DNA of 64,000 nucleotides from Ferruginibacter sp. (GCA_019638635.1 JAHBTM010000001.1:55200-119199), one strand, 5' to 3'; shown: positions 10,101 through 18,547, numbered from the stretch's first letter. The notes: generated by a model not told the origin, from the letters alone. A program made the numbers and translations.

Positions 10101-13100
10101 CCTCGATGTTTCTACTTCTGTAGCAACGATCTTCAAAGGTTTTGCAATTGGCATCGGAACAACCACCGAAAGTGTATTCACTACTTCAGCGCACTTACCT
10201 ACTACCAATGTATATAACGGTCCGTTAACCGACAATGGCTATCAAACTACTGCCGGTATCAACACCTTTGTATTCAGCAGTCCGTTCTATTGGAATGGTA
10301 CTTCAAACATCGTAGTAAGTTTCTGCTATAGCAACGCGAATTCATCCAATACAGCAGCAACTATTCGTATGGATACTTATACCGGACAGAACAAGGCTGT
10401 TTACACGTATGCGGATAACAAAACACCAGCATTGGTTTGTGCAGCCGTTTCTGGTAGTGTAGATGGTAGCGGCGGTACAACCACTTCTACCTTGCGTGCT
10501 AAAACCATTTTCAACGCTCAGGTGGGTGTGAACTTAACATCATCACTCACTTGGGAATGGAATCCGGGTGCTGAAAGTGGTGCTACGGTAACTGTGAACC
10601 CAACCACTTCTACTACATATACTGTATCTGCTACTGACGCCAATGGTTGTGTGGATACTGAAGACGTAGAAGTAACCGTATTGGATTTACCGGCTACTCC
10701 TACTGCTACTCCTTCTACACAGTGTGGAGAGGGCGTACCTACTGCTTCTGTAAGCGGTGGAAGTGGAACCTTCTTATGGTATGATGCTGCAACCGGAGGT
10801 AATCTGGTTCAAACCGGTGGTTCAACTTATACCGGTTCATTAAACACATCTACTACATTCTACGTTTCTGAATCAGACGGCACTTGCGAAAGCGAGCGTG
10901 TAGCCGTTGAAATTACCGTGAACGCTCCGGATCCGATTACAGCGATTGCTGCAGACAACAGCATATGTATCGGTGAAGATGTGGAGTTGAGCGTTTCACA
11001 GGATGGAAGCAATCAGAATTATACGTATACATGGACAGCTACTCCGGAAGCAGGAAGCGGAATCACCGGAAGCCTGACGGGCGGTACACAAACCATCACT
11101 CCAACAGCTGCAGGTACTTATGTGTACCAAGTGGCAGGATTTGATGCGGTAGGCCCATGTAATATCTCTACAACTGTTTCAGTAACGGTGAATGACCTGC
11201 CGGTTATTACGTCTGCAACAGCCTCACCAGAAACCATCTGTGTGGGAGCCATTTCAGACCTGGTAGCCGTAAGTATTCCTGCAGAAGCCGGACAAGCCAC
11301 TGTAGGTACCGGTACCGGAACATCTTCTACTATTGGTATCACACCGTTTGGTTCCAGCTATCAGTCTACACGCATGCAATACATTGTTCAAGCAAGTGAA
11401 CTGACTGCTGCTGGTTTGGCTCCGGGTAATATTACTTCGTTGTCATTCAATGTAACGTCAGGTATCACTTTCCCATTGGTGAACTACACTGTGAAAATGG
11501 CTCATACCTCCGCTACTGATTTAGGTACAGCGTTCCTTACACCTACTTTCACTAACGTGTTTGCGGATGCAAGCTTCGTAACCGGTACTACTACCGGTTG
11601 GAGAGAATTGACATTCGGCACACCGTTCAATTGGAATGGTAGCTCGAACATTGTGATTGAAATTTGTCATGATAACTCTACCTGCGTAGGTGGCTCAGGC
11701 GTTTGCTGGTCTGGCAATGCATCAGTACAGGTGACTACCACCGCGTATAACTCTGTATTCGGTCGTTACTCAGATCCAATATCTATGTGCGCGGTTGACG
11801 GAAGCGGTACCGCTATCTCAACCCGTACCAGCCGTCCGAATATGCGCTTTAATGGCCAGGTAGGTACCAATCTTACTTCAGGCTTAAACTGGACATGGAA
11901 TCCGGGTGGTTTCACTACCAGTTCGGTAACCGTGTCTCCAACGACTACTACTACATATACTGTTACTGCTACTGATCCGGTTACGGGTTGTGCAGCCGTT
12001 TCACAAGATGTTACAGTAACTGTGGCTCCGGTAACAGCGGCTGCTTCAGCAAACGTATCTACCACTTGTGCGGGTGACCCGGTTGAGTTGAGTGTAGTAG
12101 CAGGCGGTGGCGGACCATTCAGCTACATTTGGAGCGATGGCACCAATACCGTAGGTACAGCTGCTGAAATCACTGTAAACCCAACCACTACCACTACGTA
12201 CACCGTAACGGTAACGGATGTGTGCAATAACACCACTACAGATCAGGTTACTATTACTGTGAATCCATTACCAGTGGTGAGCATTGTAGAAGTTGGCCCG
12301 ATTGATATTTGTGCACCGGGTACTCAGATACTAACCGCCAACACTACAACACCAAACCCTGAATATCAGTGGCAGAATAACGGCACAGATATCGACGGAG
12401 AAACTTCGTCTACACTCACCGTTACGGCTACTGGTAATTACAGTGTAGTAGTTACCGAAACGTCTACCGGTTGTGTAGGAAGCTCTTCAGCTGTTGCGGT
12501 TAACATTAACCCATTACCGGTGATTACATCAGTAACCGGGCCGGAAGCCGTGTGTGATGGTTCATCTGCAACCCTCACAGCGAAGAGCGAATTCTTCGTA
12601 CCGGGTGTTGTGCAGTTGGGAACCGGCACGTTAACAACGTCTACTGCCGGGGTTTCTCCATTCTCCGCAGGATGGGAAGCTATCAGAACACAATATCTGG
12701 TAAGAGCCAGCGAACTGCAGGCGGTTAACTTGGCCGCAGGCGATATCAACGCCCTGGCATTCTTCGTAACAACCGGGTATTCTTCTGTGATGAAAAATTA
12801 CACCATGAAGATCTCCCATACCAATGCAACCGCATTAGGTACAGCATACGAAAGCGGAACATTCACTACGGTGTATGGTCCGGAAGATTATGCATCCGGT
12901 ACTACTTCAAATGCATGGAGAACACTTGATTTTGATACACCATTTACTTGGGATGGCACATCCAACATCATCATTGAGATTTGTTTTGAATCAGATCCGG
13001 ATGGTACATGTGGAATATGCTATGGTAGTACATCTACCGTACGTTATACAGCCACTTCATACAATTCTGTATTTGCACGTTATGCCGATAACACTACAGC

Positions 13101-15021
13101 TTGTGCTTCTGGTACCTTTGGTTCTGCACAAACCACCGGTAGAACATTCAGGCCGAACATGCAATTCAACGGAACTGTATTGGATAACCAAACACCAAAC
13201 TTTAGTTGGGAATGGAATCCGGGTGCATTAACCGGAAATTCTGTAAGCGTAACGCCTACCACCCAAACTACGTATACAGTTGTAGCAACCAACACGGTAA
13301 CCGGTTGCCAGTCGGCACCTCAACAAATTACGGTGGATGTTACCCCGGCCTTAACGGTGAGTGCGGATATTGTAGGTCCTACAAATGCAACGGCACACGT
13401 GGGAGCGTTACCGGTAGCTACGTACAGCATAGCTACAACAAATGAAACATCTATTACGTGGAACATCCCTGTAGGCTCAACGAATGTGAGCGGCCAGGGT
13501 ACAAACACGATATCGTTCAATTACCCTGTAGGCTACGGAGGTGGCAGCATCAGCGTAACGGTAGAAGGTAACTCACCATGTGAGCCTATTACCCGCACCC
13601 TGACAATCACCTACGATTGCCCGGTAGCTCCAGTGGTGAGCGGACCTAAGAATGTGTGTCCATATGTAGGAACGAGCGAAGAGGTTACTTATACGGTAGC
13701 ACCGGATCCGGGCGTATCATCATACAACTGGGTGGTACCACCGAACGTAACGATTATAGGTGGCCAGGGAACCGGAAGCTTAACGGTTACGTTCCAGACA
13801 GGATTTATAGCGCAATCGAACAAGCAAATACGTGTAACGGGCGTATCGGGTTGTGGCAACACACCGATGACGATTTACTATCTGTTGACACAGTTCCCAA
13901 GTTCAGCAGGTCCAATCACCGGTCCAACGGATGCCTGTCCTTTTGTAGGCACAAGCAACGAGGCAACGTATAGCATCGATCCTGTAACAGCAGCAGAGAG
14001 CTATCTGTGGACTGTACCATCCGGTGTAACGATTGTGAGCGGAGCAGGAACAGAGAGCATCAATGTAACGTTCGACAACAGCTATACAACAGGAGCGATT
14101 ACGGTACGTGCGGTGAACGGTTGTGGAACCAGTACACCACGCAGCATTACGGTAACACGTACGGCGCCGTCTACTCCAGGATTGATCAGCGGTCCACAGA
14201 ACGTGTGCTTGTTGATGCCAACAGCGTCTAACCCATCTGGCGTACCGGCAACCTATAGTGTGAACGCGGTATCTGGCGTAACGTATACATGGATAGTACC
14301 ATCGGGTGCAACCATCAACAGTGGTCAGGGAACCAACAGCATCGAGGTAAGCTTCGATGGTACGTACAGCGGCGGCGGTATCAGCGTGTTTGCTACCACG
14401 AACTGTGGCAACAGCAGCATACGCAGCCTGTCACTGAACCAGTTGTTACCAAGAGCACCAGATGCAATAGATATACTGGAAGTAGGTACTTGTCCTGAGC
14501 GTTTAGTTCAATACTCACTGGCATCTGTACCATCAAACTCTACGTACATCTTGTGGACAGTACCAGCGGGGGCAACGATCATGAGTGGTCAGGGTACCAG
14601 CAGCATCACCGTAAGCTATCCGTCTACGGCGTTGGCGGGCGATGTAACAGTAACCGCACAGAATGGTTGTGGCAACAGCTCAACACGAACACTGAAAGTG
14701 AAACTGAGTGCATGTGAAGCACCGCCACCACCACCACCATTTGTAAAAGATGGCGGAGTGAAGGAAGTGCCTGCCTTAACACTGGAAGTGAGTGTGTTCC
14801 CGAACCCAAGCACGCATGTGTTTAACTTACAGGCGAAGAGCGCTGATATGAAAACACGTGTGGTAGTGAAGGTGATGGATAACCTGGGCCGTGTAATGGA
14901 GAGCCATAACATGATGCCGGGAGAAACACAACAAGTAGGAACCCGCTTAAAAGCCGGAACATACTTCATAGAAGTGATGCAAGGCAACGAGCGTGTAACC
15001 AAACGCGTGATTAAATTCTAA
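4129..15021 (+). CDS. Giant multidomain secreted protein with T9SS C-terminal sorting domain
   Basis: About 3630 residues. The start at 4129 gives a clean signal peptide (MKVFTLKLTG..., cleavage near SHGQ-IVL). Domains in order: a jelly-roll/cleaved-adhesin-like domain (IVLTENFESPTFPPTGW); a fibronectin type III domain (about nt 4725-5010); a long Thr/Ser/Gly-rich beta-helix-like region to about 7100; then five copies of a roughly 190-aa module beginning near 7240, 8584, 9949, 11291 and 12607. These alternate with Ig-like units (WEWNPGALSG, TYTVSATDANGC). Next come five PKD-like domains (13370-14720), a PPPPPP linker, and a type A sorting domain (SVFPNPS, GTYFIEVMQGNERVTKRVIKF). It should be exported across the outer membrane by T9SS and held at the surface. 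Adhesion or polymer binding is likely but inferred; no catalytic motif was seen. No T9SS machinery genes lie nearby. Confidence 0.93.
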   Translation: MKVFTLKLTGSKTATWFSSVLMVIMMFFTSVSHGQIVLTENFESPTFPPTGWLVTNEGSGNTWVRSTSTSSPTNISGSTGHMRYSWNSSNAANTWAYTSALSLESGKTYIIDFFLAAGGATFPERMKVTIGNAQTVAAQSTTLLDFPSYTTTTQTKQGTTFTVPSTGTYYIAFNCYSIADQFNLSVDNISIREVVNVDGAPINFSATAVTASSMTVNWEDNSTNEVGFRVFRSTDNVNFTQVGADIPTTSAATTGTAYNLPQTGLVPNQIYYYRIVAYADDVSSFLTGSQTTSAAPVYTWDGSEGTVFGNADNWTPARTTPSNVDVLVFDGTTSTVTAVTTQTIGQLRVINNATVTATSAASATLTLSGGGGDDLDIQTGSSINFSGTSAMGIAFATGSHTANIAGTFQTSTTGTFTLNTTNSVMNVYGTLTLGAGTNTNTGAIGTRVFHPNSVCNINTNSINIPTATWDATATLNINGVVAATSPTITSGQSFGNINWNSTGQTGTFNLFSTSAYTIQGTLTVTSTGTGKLRLSTSSTLTLNNITVNGGTFELMNGAGTYTIGGNITQGGGSFDWNFASSSGTVNLAGNVSRTAGTMIKTGTATGHFLVLNGTAAQTIDIPTTVVQSYRLNNTSGLNITGTLNINNSCTLDMRAGNILTGAVTYGATGTTLSYTGTTSQSATAIEFPATAGPFNLTINNTGTAPNNTVTMPFDRSIGGTASGTVLNLTNGVLDNIGYTLTVLNTNTSAVTTVTSGARYITGRLARVLPANLTGTNTYGFPVGKTTNNAFELINPTTNAGGTVTIVAEAFDGATGGNAGSSLSAISNARYWVTAISAGGANFTDTRIRLNDTRGSFDVIGGSATLTGDYELVGGFPATLTSTSIASVAPAVSSLGYYLMANPASPEISDITIDPATAQCTNVARTITATVEEGGAALTLVEIRYQVNGGSVQNVAMTNTSGDTWEGVIPTVTPANGTVTWSIYAEDAAALSKSVAGPSYKDEPLFGAVATATANPSTICSGADVSLSVSYTEVPVAGQIGTGAGTSSSAGVSPYYHGYGGAKTQYIITAAELSAVGMVAGNISSVSFEISSLGTSTLNGFAISMGHTAQPAAVSNAPITSGLTQVYSAASQTLTSGVNNYVFTTPFTWDGTSNIVVSVCYSNNNAGGSSSTVRTDVGSFTSSMAVYADNATSTAVCAATSSAGLGTLSSNTTSSTRPKMVFTGTAVQPLYTIEWNDGTNPVGSGTPIVVSPASNTSYTAVATFTSNGCTLTSNAAAVTVNPLPAEPTSAVGSTQCGLGTPTAFVTGGLPGQFRWYLEATGGTAIPGEENQQLDTYTISTTTTFYVAIFDGTCESTRVPVTATVNPPDAVDATVVSNDVCVSSSFDLTAVQTGSNQTYTYTWTASPEAGSGITGSEVGEVVNITPTVAGTYTYTVTAVDGACTTTSDVVVTVLDLPNITSATATPATICNGGSSTLEAISQSTAPATATLGTGTITNLATGFSSTAYPAPFGNYYEGAKNQFLILASELTSAGLSAGNISSLAFDVVTPQVEPLKNFTIGMKHSGLSALSTIETGFTNVYSNVAYAPSASGGYNNNTITFNTPFAWNGTSNIVIEVCFNNTFGDGGFSEYTTNAVFNQSTTAFVSSLVYRADDFLGLCGSTSLSYSYSQRPNMRLVGSTTTDLTSGLTWEWNPGALSGNSVSVSPTATETYTVSATDANGCVATEDVEVTVNELPDAPIGTDSEHCGTLVPTAIVSTGGANGNGVFNWYDAPTGGNLLQTGTDISYLTPISTTTTFYVSETGTNGCESERTPVNVTVIEADPLSLTATPVTSACVDAEITLEVTQDGGNNTYDFTYSADPDAGSGITGSETGTLVSVTPTAAGTYTYTVTGTDNDKGCTNVATAIITINPLPQITAASATPSTVCSGGDVQLSAVSIPAGVGNAQVGAGASTSSSSATPFYGGWGGTKVSYIYTAAELSAAGMVAGNINSLSLDVSTSVATIFKGFAIGIGTTTESVFTTSAHLPTTNVYNGPLTDNGYQTTAGINTFVFSSPFYWNGTSNIVVSFCYSNANSSNTAATIRMDTYTGQNKAVYTYADNKTPALVCAAVSGSVDGSGGTTTSTLRAKTIFNAQVGVNLTSSLTWEWNPGAESGATVTVNPTTSTTYTVSATDANGCVDTEDVEVTVLDLPATPTATPSTQCGEGVPTASVSGGSGTFLWYDAATGGNLVQTGGSTYTGSLNTSTTFYVSESDGTCESERVAVEITVNAPDPITAIAADNSICIGEDVELSVSQDGSNQNYTYTWTATPEAGSGITGSLTGGTQTITPTAAGTYVYQVAGFDAVGPCNISTTVSVTVNDLPVITSATASPETICVGAISDLVAVSIPAEAGQATVGTGTGTSSTIGITPFGSSYQSTRMQYIVQASELTAAGLAPGNITSLSFNVTSGITFPLVNYTVKMAHTSATDLGTAFLTPTFTNVFADASFVTGTTTGWRELTFGTPFNWNGSSNIVIEICHDNSTCVGGSGVCWSGNASVQVTTTAYNSVFGRYSDPISMCAVDGSGTAISTRTSRPNMRFNGQVGTNLTSGLNWTWNPGGFTTSSVTVSPTTTTTYTVTATDPVTGCAAVSQDVTVTVAPVTAAASANVSTTCAGDPVELSVVAGGGGPFSYIWSDGTNTVGTAAEITVNPTTTTTYTVTVTDVCNNTTTDQVTITVNPLPVVSIVEVGPIDICAPGTQILTANTTTPNPEYQWQNNGTDIDGETSSTLTVTATGNYSVVVTETSTGCVGSSSAVAVNINPLPVITSVTGPEAVCDGSSATLTAKSEFFVPGVVQLGTGTLTTSTAGVSPFSAGWEAIRTQYLVRASELQAVNLAAGDINALAFFVTTGYSSVMKNYTMKISHTNATALGTAYESGTFTTVYGPEDYASGTTSNAWRTLDFDTPFTWDGTSNIIIEICFESDPDGTCGICYGSTSTVRYTATSYNSVFARYADNTTACASGTFGSAQTTGRTFRPNMQFNGTVLDNQTPNFSWEWNPGALTGNSVSVTPTTQTTYTVVATNTVTGCQSAPQQITVDVTPALTVSADIVGPTNATAHVGALPVATYSIATTNETSITWNIPVGSTNVSGQGTNTISFNYPVGYGGGSISVTVEGNSPCEPITRTLTITYDCPVAPVVSGPKNVCPYVGTSEEVTYTVAPDPGVSSYNWVVPPNVTIIGGQGTGSLTVTFQTGFIAQSNKQIRVTGVSGCGNTPMTIYYLLTQFPSSAGPITGPTDACPFVGTSNEATYSIDPVTAAESYLWTVPSGVTIVSGAGTESINVTFDNSYTTGAITVRAVNGCGTSTPRSITVTRTAPSTPGLISGPQNVCLLMPTASNPSGVPATYSVNAVSGVTYTWIVPSGATINSGQGTNSIEVSFDGTYSGGGISVFATTNCGNSSIRSLSLNQLLPRAPDAIDILEVGTCPERLVQYSLASVPSNSTYILWTVPAGATIMSGQGTSSITVSYPSTALAGDVTVTAQNGCGNSSTRTLKVKLSACEAPPPPPPFVKDGGVKEVPALTLEVSVFPNPSTHVFNLQAKSADMKTRVVVKVMDNLGRVMESHNMMPGETQQVGTRLKAGTYFIEVMQGNERVTKRVIKF

Positions 15022-15052
15022 AATATAAGTCCCCGAAAAACCAATGAATCGG

Positions 15053-15082
15053 AGAGGCTGCTGTAAAGCAGCCTCTTTTTTT
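15053..15082 (+). terminator. Strong Rho-independent terminator after the giant gene
   Basis: A perfect 10-bp stem AGAGGCTGCT/AGCAGCCTCT around GTAA (15053-15062 with 15067-15076) runs into seven T. Confidence 0.93.
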
Positions 15083-15133
15083 ATGAACGCCATCCAATAA
15101 AAAATTCAATCGTGTGGCGTGAAAAGATACCTG

Positions 15134-15141
15134 TAAATTTG
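15134..15141 (+). promoter_or_regulatory. TAnnTTTG element before the ATP-grasp gene
   Basis: TAAATTTG matches the consensus and ends 8 bases before the ATG at 15150, so the leader would be only a few bases long. No clear -33 element was found. Confidence 0.55.
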
Positions 15142-15149
15142 CCACCTGC

Positions 15150-16211
15150 ATGAATTGGAAGCAAAGGTTATATAGGTTAACACATTGGGAAGAATGGCAT
15201 TATCACGTAAAGTACATTCCCTTGCTCCCGGTATGGTTGTGGTATATACTACGTGCACGCAGCGTTTGGTTTTTTACACCGGCCAATCCCACACTCACGT
15301 TCGGAGGTATGGACGGAGAAACGAAAGAAGAAATGTACACCCAGCTTCCTCCGGGAACATATCCTCATAGTGTATTTATTGATCCGGATATGCCCGAGGA
15401 TACCCTTAAAAAATTATGGACAGCAAGCGGTTTAGAATTTCCGGTTGCCGTGAAGCCTGATGTAGGTATGGGAGGGATGATGTTCCGTAAATTAAATAGT
15501 ATGGAATCATTACTCCGTTATCATGCGTATATAGATCGCCGTTATGTGATTCAGGAGATGATTCACTACCCAATGGAAGTGGCAGTATTTTACTACCGGA
15601 TGCCTAATCAGGACAAAGGAACGGTGAGTGGATTTATTAGCAAGGAAAAGCCGGTGGTGATAGGAGATGGACAATCTACACTAAAGCAATTGGTACAACA
15701 ACACAAAGGGGTGCGTTTCATGGAAGCTGAAATGTATGTTAAACACCGTGATAAATGGACAACCATAATACCTAACGGAGAAGCATATACGCTTTTGGAA
15801 GTGTCTAACCGCACACAGGGTGGCAAAATGATTAGCCTGGCACATGAAATGGACGACCGCTTGGTTGCAGTCATGGATTCAATCAGCAAGTACAGGAATA
15901 CTTTTTTATATGGCCGGTATGATATCAAATGCAACAGTATTGAAGCCTTTAAATCCGGAAAAGAATTTTCTATCCTTGAGTTCAACGGTTGCGGCTCCGG
16001 GGTACAGCATGTATACGGAAACAAATATTCATTGTTTCAGGCCTGCCGCATGATTGTACACCACTGGAACATGATGTTCAAAATAGCCAGATACAATCAT
16101 TCCAAAGGGATACCCTATTGGAGTTTTATGAAGGGGCTGAAGTTTTTGCAACATTCAAAAAGAGAACTGAAACACCTGAAAATGCTGGAGGCCGGTTTTC
16201 AGGAAGCGTAA
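15150..16211 (+). CDS. ATP-grasp superfamily protein
   Basis: A protein of 353 residues with an ATP-grasp fold. VKPDVGMGGMMFRKL (near residues 101-115) fits the nucleotide-binding lysine and glycine loop; YVIQEMI is the following hinge strand; and DIKCN followed by EFSILEFNGCGSG (near 258-285) fits the Mg-binding acidic/Asn cluster (ILEFNGCGS resembles the D-Ala-D-Ala ligase and carboxylate-amine ligase pattern). Such enzymes join a carboxylate to an amine with ATP hydrolysis; the substrate cannot be read from the sequence. No signal peptide is present, although an aromatic segment PLLPVWLWYILRA near residue 25 may touch the membrane. It sits alone between a terminator and an M48 protease gene. 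Confidence 0.8.
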   Translation: MNWKQRLYRLTHWEEWHYHVKYIPLLPVWLWYILRARSVWFFTPANPTLTFGGMDGETKEEMYTQLPPGTYPHSVFIDPDMPEDTLKKLWTASGLEFPVAVKPDVGMGGMMFRKLNSMESLLRYHAYIDRRYVIQEMIHYPMEVAVFYYRMPNQDKGTVSGFISKEKPVVIGDGQSTLKQLVQQHKGVRFMEAEMYVKHRDKWTTIIPNGEAYTLLEVSNRTQGGKMISLAHEMDDRLVAVMDSISKYRNTFLYGRYDIKCNSIEAFKSGKEFSILEFNGCGSGVQHVYGNKYSLFQACRMIVHHWNMMFKIARYNHSKGIPYWSFMKGLKFLQHSKRELKHLKMLEAGFQEA

Positions 16212-16248
16212 CCGGAAAATTGTCCTGTCTCTCCACGGGTTTTGGTAT

Positions 16249-16256
16249 TAATTTTG
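16249..16256 (+). promoter_or_regulatory. TAnnTTTG element before the M48 gene
   Basis: TAATTTTG lies 45 bases before the ATG at 16302, giving a normal short leader. It also argues against the in-frame upstream codon at 16242 as a start. Confidence 0.5.
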
Positions 16257-16301
16257 ACTAAGTTTATACAAACCAATTTTTCACAACGTAAAACACAACG
16301 T

Positions 16302-17750
16302 ATGAGAAGTTTACTCCACATGGTTTGGGTGGTAACGGCTGCCATGCTGATAACAACCGGTTGTTCCAGAAATCCGGTTACCGGAAAAAAGCAGCTCACG
16401 CTCATGTCGGAACAGCAGGAAATTGCTTTAGGAAAGGAGGCTGACCCACAGATTATTGCTCAGTATGGTTTATACGAAGACAAAGTGTTGCAGGATTTTA
16501 TCAACGAAAAGGGAAAAGCGATGGCCGCTATTTCGCACCGGCCAAAACTGGAATATAATTTCAGGATTGTAGATTCAGATATTATCAATGCCTTTGCCGT
16601 ACCGGGAGGATATGTATATTTCACCAGAGGTATAATGGCACACTTCAATGATGAAGCGCAATTTGCTGGTGTGTTGGGTCATGAGATCGGACACATCACT
16701 GCGCGACATTCCGTAATTCAACAACGCAATGCCATGTTGGGTAATATTGGCCTGATTGCCGGGGTAGTGATAAAGCCCGAACTGGCCCGTTTTGCAGAAA
16801 CCGCTTCACAGGGCATGCAGTTGTTGTTCCTCAAATTTGGAAGAGATGATGAAAAGCAAAGTGACGAACTCGGAGTGGAATACTCCTCCAAAATTGGGTA
16901 TGATGCCACACACATGGCTGATTTTTTCACCACCCTCGAGCGCCAGAGTGCACGTGCCGGTGGCGGAAACTTACCGGAGTTTTTGTCCACTCACCCGAAC
17001 CCGGATGGCCGTCATGATAATGTATTAAAATTGGCTCAGGATTGGAAAACAAAAAATCCTACTGCTTCACTGGCCGTTAACCGAAATGCCTACCTGAAAA
17101 GAATTGATGGCATAGTGTACGGCCCCGATCCGCGACAGGGATTTTTAGAAAATAGTGTTTTCTATCATCCCGAAATGAAATTTCAATGGAGCGTACCTAC
17201 GGGATGGAGCTATCAGAATGCACCCACGATGGTTCAACTGGCAGAAAAAAATGGTAAGGCGTTACTGCAACTCTCCATCGCAAAAGCAGCCAACCCTCGT
17301 GAGGCCGCACAAATGCTGGTGACCAACAACCAACTCCAGGTGCTTGATGCCCGTGAAACAACGGTAAACGGATTACAGGCCTACATGATGGTGGCCGATG
17401 TGCCCGCTTCACAACAGTCTCCCGCATTGCGCATTCAAACGTATTATATTCAAAAAGACCAGTTGATTTACCAATTGCTGGGCGTTTCTACAACCACTGA
17501 ATTTTCAGCGTATGTGTCATCGTTTACTCAATCGATGACCAGCTTCAGAAATCTGACCGATCAGGAGAAAATCAACCGTAAACCGGAGCGGGTACGCATA
17601 AAAACCGTTTCGCAGGATTTAACACTGGAGCAACAGTTACGTCAATACAACCAACCCGCGTCACGCTTTGATGAATTGGCCATCTTAAACGGCATGCAAC
17701 TAAAAGATAAAGTGTCTAAAGGCACAATGATTAAAACCGTTGGAAACTGA
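16302..17750 (+). CDS. M48 family zinc metalloprotease, lipoprotein
   Basis: 482 residues from the ATG at 16302, which gives a lipoprotein signal (MRSLLHMVWVVTAAMLITTGC, lipobox TTGC). The protease domain has HEIGH (His127, Glu128, His131) and a downstream ESD-type acidic ligand region (DEKQSDELGVEY), as in BepA/LoiP-like M48B/C enzymes that act in the periplasm on damaged outer membrane proteins. A C-terminal region (nt about 17130-17540) without known motif is followed by a LysM-like end (LAILNGMQLKDKVSKGTMI), which may bind peptidoglycan. The housekeeping role in envelope quality control is inferred from the family. Confidence 0.9.
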   Translation: MRSLLHMVWVVTAAMLITTGCSRNPVTGKKQLTLMSEQQEIALGKEADPQIIAQYGLYEDKVLQDFINEKGKAMAAISHRPKLEYNFRIVDSDIINAFAVPGGYVYFTRGIMAHFNDEAQFAGVLGHEIGHITARHSVIQQRNAMLGNIGLIAGVVIKPELARFAETASQGMQLLFLKFGRDDEKQSDELGVEYSSKIGYDATHMADFFTTLERQSARAGGGNLPEFLSTHPNPDGRHDNVLKLAQDWKTKNPTASLAVNRNAYLKRIDGIVYGPDPRQGFLENSVFYHPEMKFQWSVPTGWSYQNAPTMVQLAEKNGKALLQLSIAKAANPREAAQMLVTNNQLQVLDARETTVNGLQAYMMVADVPASQQSPALRIQTYYIQKDQLIYQLLGVSTTTEFSAYVSSFTQSMTSFRNLTDQEKINRKPERVRIKTVSQDLTLEQQLRQYNQPASRFDELAILNGMQLKDKVSKGTMIKTVGN

Positions 17751-17819
17751 TGAGGCAATTCGCGGCGCATGTTGTATTTTTACAAACGCGATATAATTTT
17801 ATATAAAAACGATTCTGAT

Positions 17820-18341
17820 ATGAAAAAGCTATTTACGGTGCTGTGTATTTCTGCTGCCCTTCTGGGCATAAACAATGTAACAGCGCAGGATAACAGAGTA
17901 AGTCAGCGTGTAACCGTTACCGAAACCCTGAACAAAGGAACGAATGTTACTATAGCCTATGGGCAACCCTCTGTAAAAGGCAGAACCATTGGGGTAGATC
18001 TGGAACCCATCAACGGACAACTGTGGCGTACCGGTGCCAATGAAGCCACTGTTTTTGAAACAGATAAGCCGCTGCTCATCATGAACCGTGAACTGGCACC
18101 CGGTAAGTACAGCCTATTCACGCTTTTTGAAGATCAATTAGTGACTGTTATTTTCAATAAAGTGTGGGACCAGTGGGGAACCAACCAATACGATGCATCA
18201 CAGGATGTATTTCGGGTACGCGCCAAGCTAAAACCGGAATCCACTTTTTCGGAGCAGCTGCAGTTTACCATACAACCCGAAGGCGCTGTAGTGGTTTCCT
18301 GGGGCAACAAACAATTCCTTATTCCATTGAGGGAAAAATAA
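17820..18341 (+). CDS. DUF2911 family secreted protein
   Basis: 173 residues from the ATG at 17820; an earlier in-frame ATG at 17769 is rejected because 17820 opens a good signal peptide (MKKLFTVLCISAALLGINNVTAQ). I recognise the DUF2911 pattern: VTIAYGQPSVKGRTI, LWRTGANEATVFETD, LAPGKYSLFTL and VIFNKVWDQWGTNQYD. DUF2911 proteins are exported beta-sandwich proteins of unknown function, common in Bacteroidota. A terminator follows. Confidence 0.88.
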   Translation: MKKLFTVLCISAALLGINNVTAQDNRVSQRVTVTETLNKGTNVTIAYGQPSVKGRTIGVDLEPINGQLWRTGANEATVFETDKPLLIMNRELAPGKYSLFTLFEDQLVTVIFNKVWDQWGTNQYDASQDVFRVRAKLKPESTFSEQLQFTIQPEGAVVVSWGNKQFLIPLREK

Positions 18342-18357
18342 ACAAAATCCAAAAAAG

Positions 18358-18388
18358 AAACCGGAACGATAAGGCTCCGGTTTTTTTT
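18358..18388 (+). terminator. Rho-independent terminator after the DUF2911 gene
   Basis: The stem AACCGGA/TCCGGTT (18359-18365 with 18376-18382) has a 10-base loop and is followed by a T-run to 18388. Confidence 0.85.
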
Positions 18389-18430
18389 GTAAATCATGTG
18401 CGGGTTGATTGCCTTAGGGTCGTTCATTTA

Positions 18431-18547
18431 TCAACAGGCATCCAGCAGCCACCAGATCAGTAAAAAAATGAGTACTGTGCTCAGGCAACCACCGCCTAAC
18501 TTTTTGGCACCATAACCGGCAATAAGGGCTTTTATCAGTTTATTCAT
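18431..18547 (-). CDS. Small membrane protein, 38 aa
   Basis: A 38-codon frame running from the ATG at 18547 to the TGA at 18431. The N-terminal half is basic and glycine-rich (MNKLIKALIAGYGAKKLGGG) and the C-terminal half is one hydrophobic helix (TVLIFLLIWWLLDAC). It starts 36 bases after the stop of the DUF4139 gene on the same strand, so the two probably share a transcript. The positive-then-hydrophobic layout and lack of rare codons make it credible as a real small membrane protein. Its function is unknown. Confidence 0.6.
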   Translation of the reverse strand: MNKLIKALIAGYGAKKLGGGCLSTVLIFLLIWWLLDAC

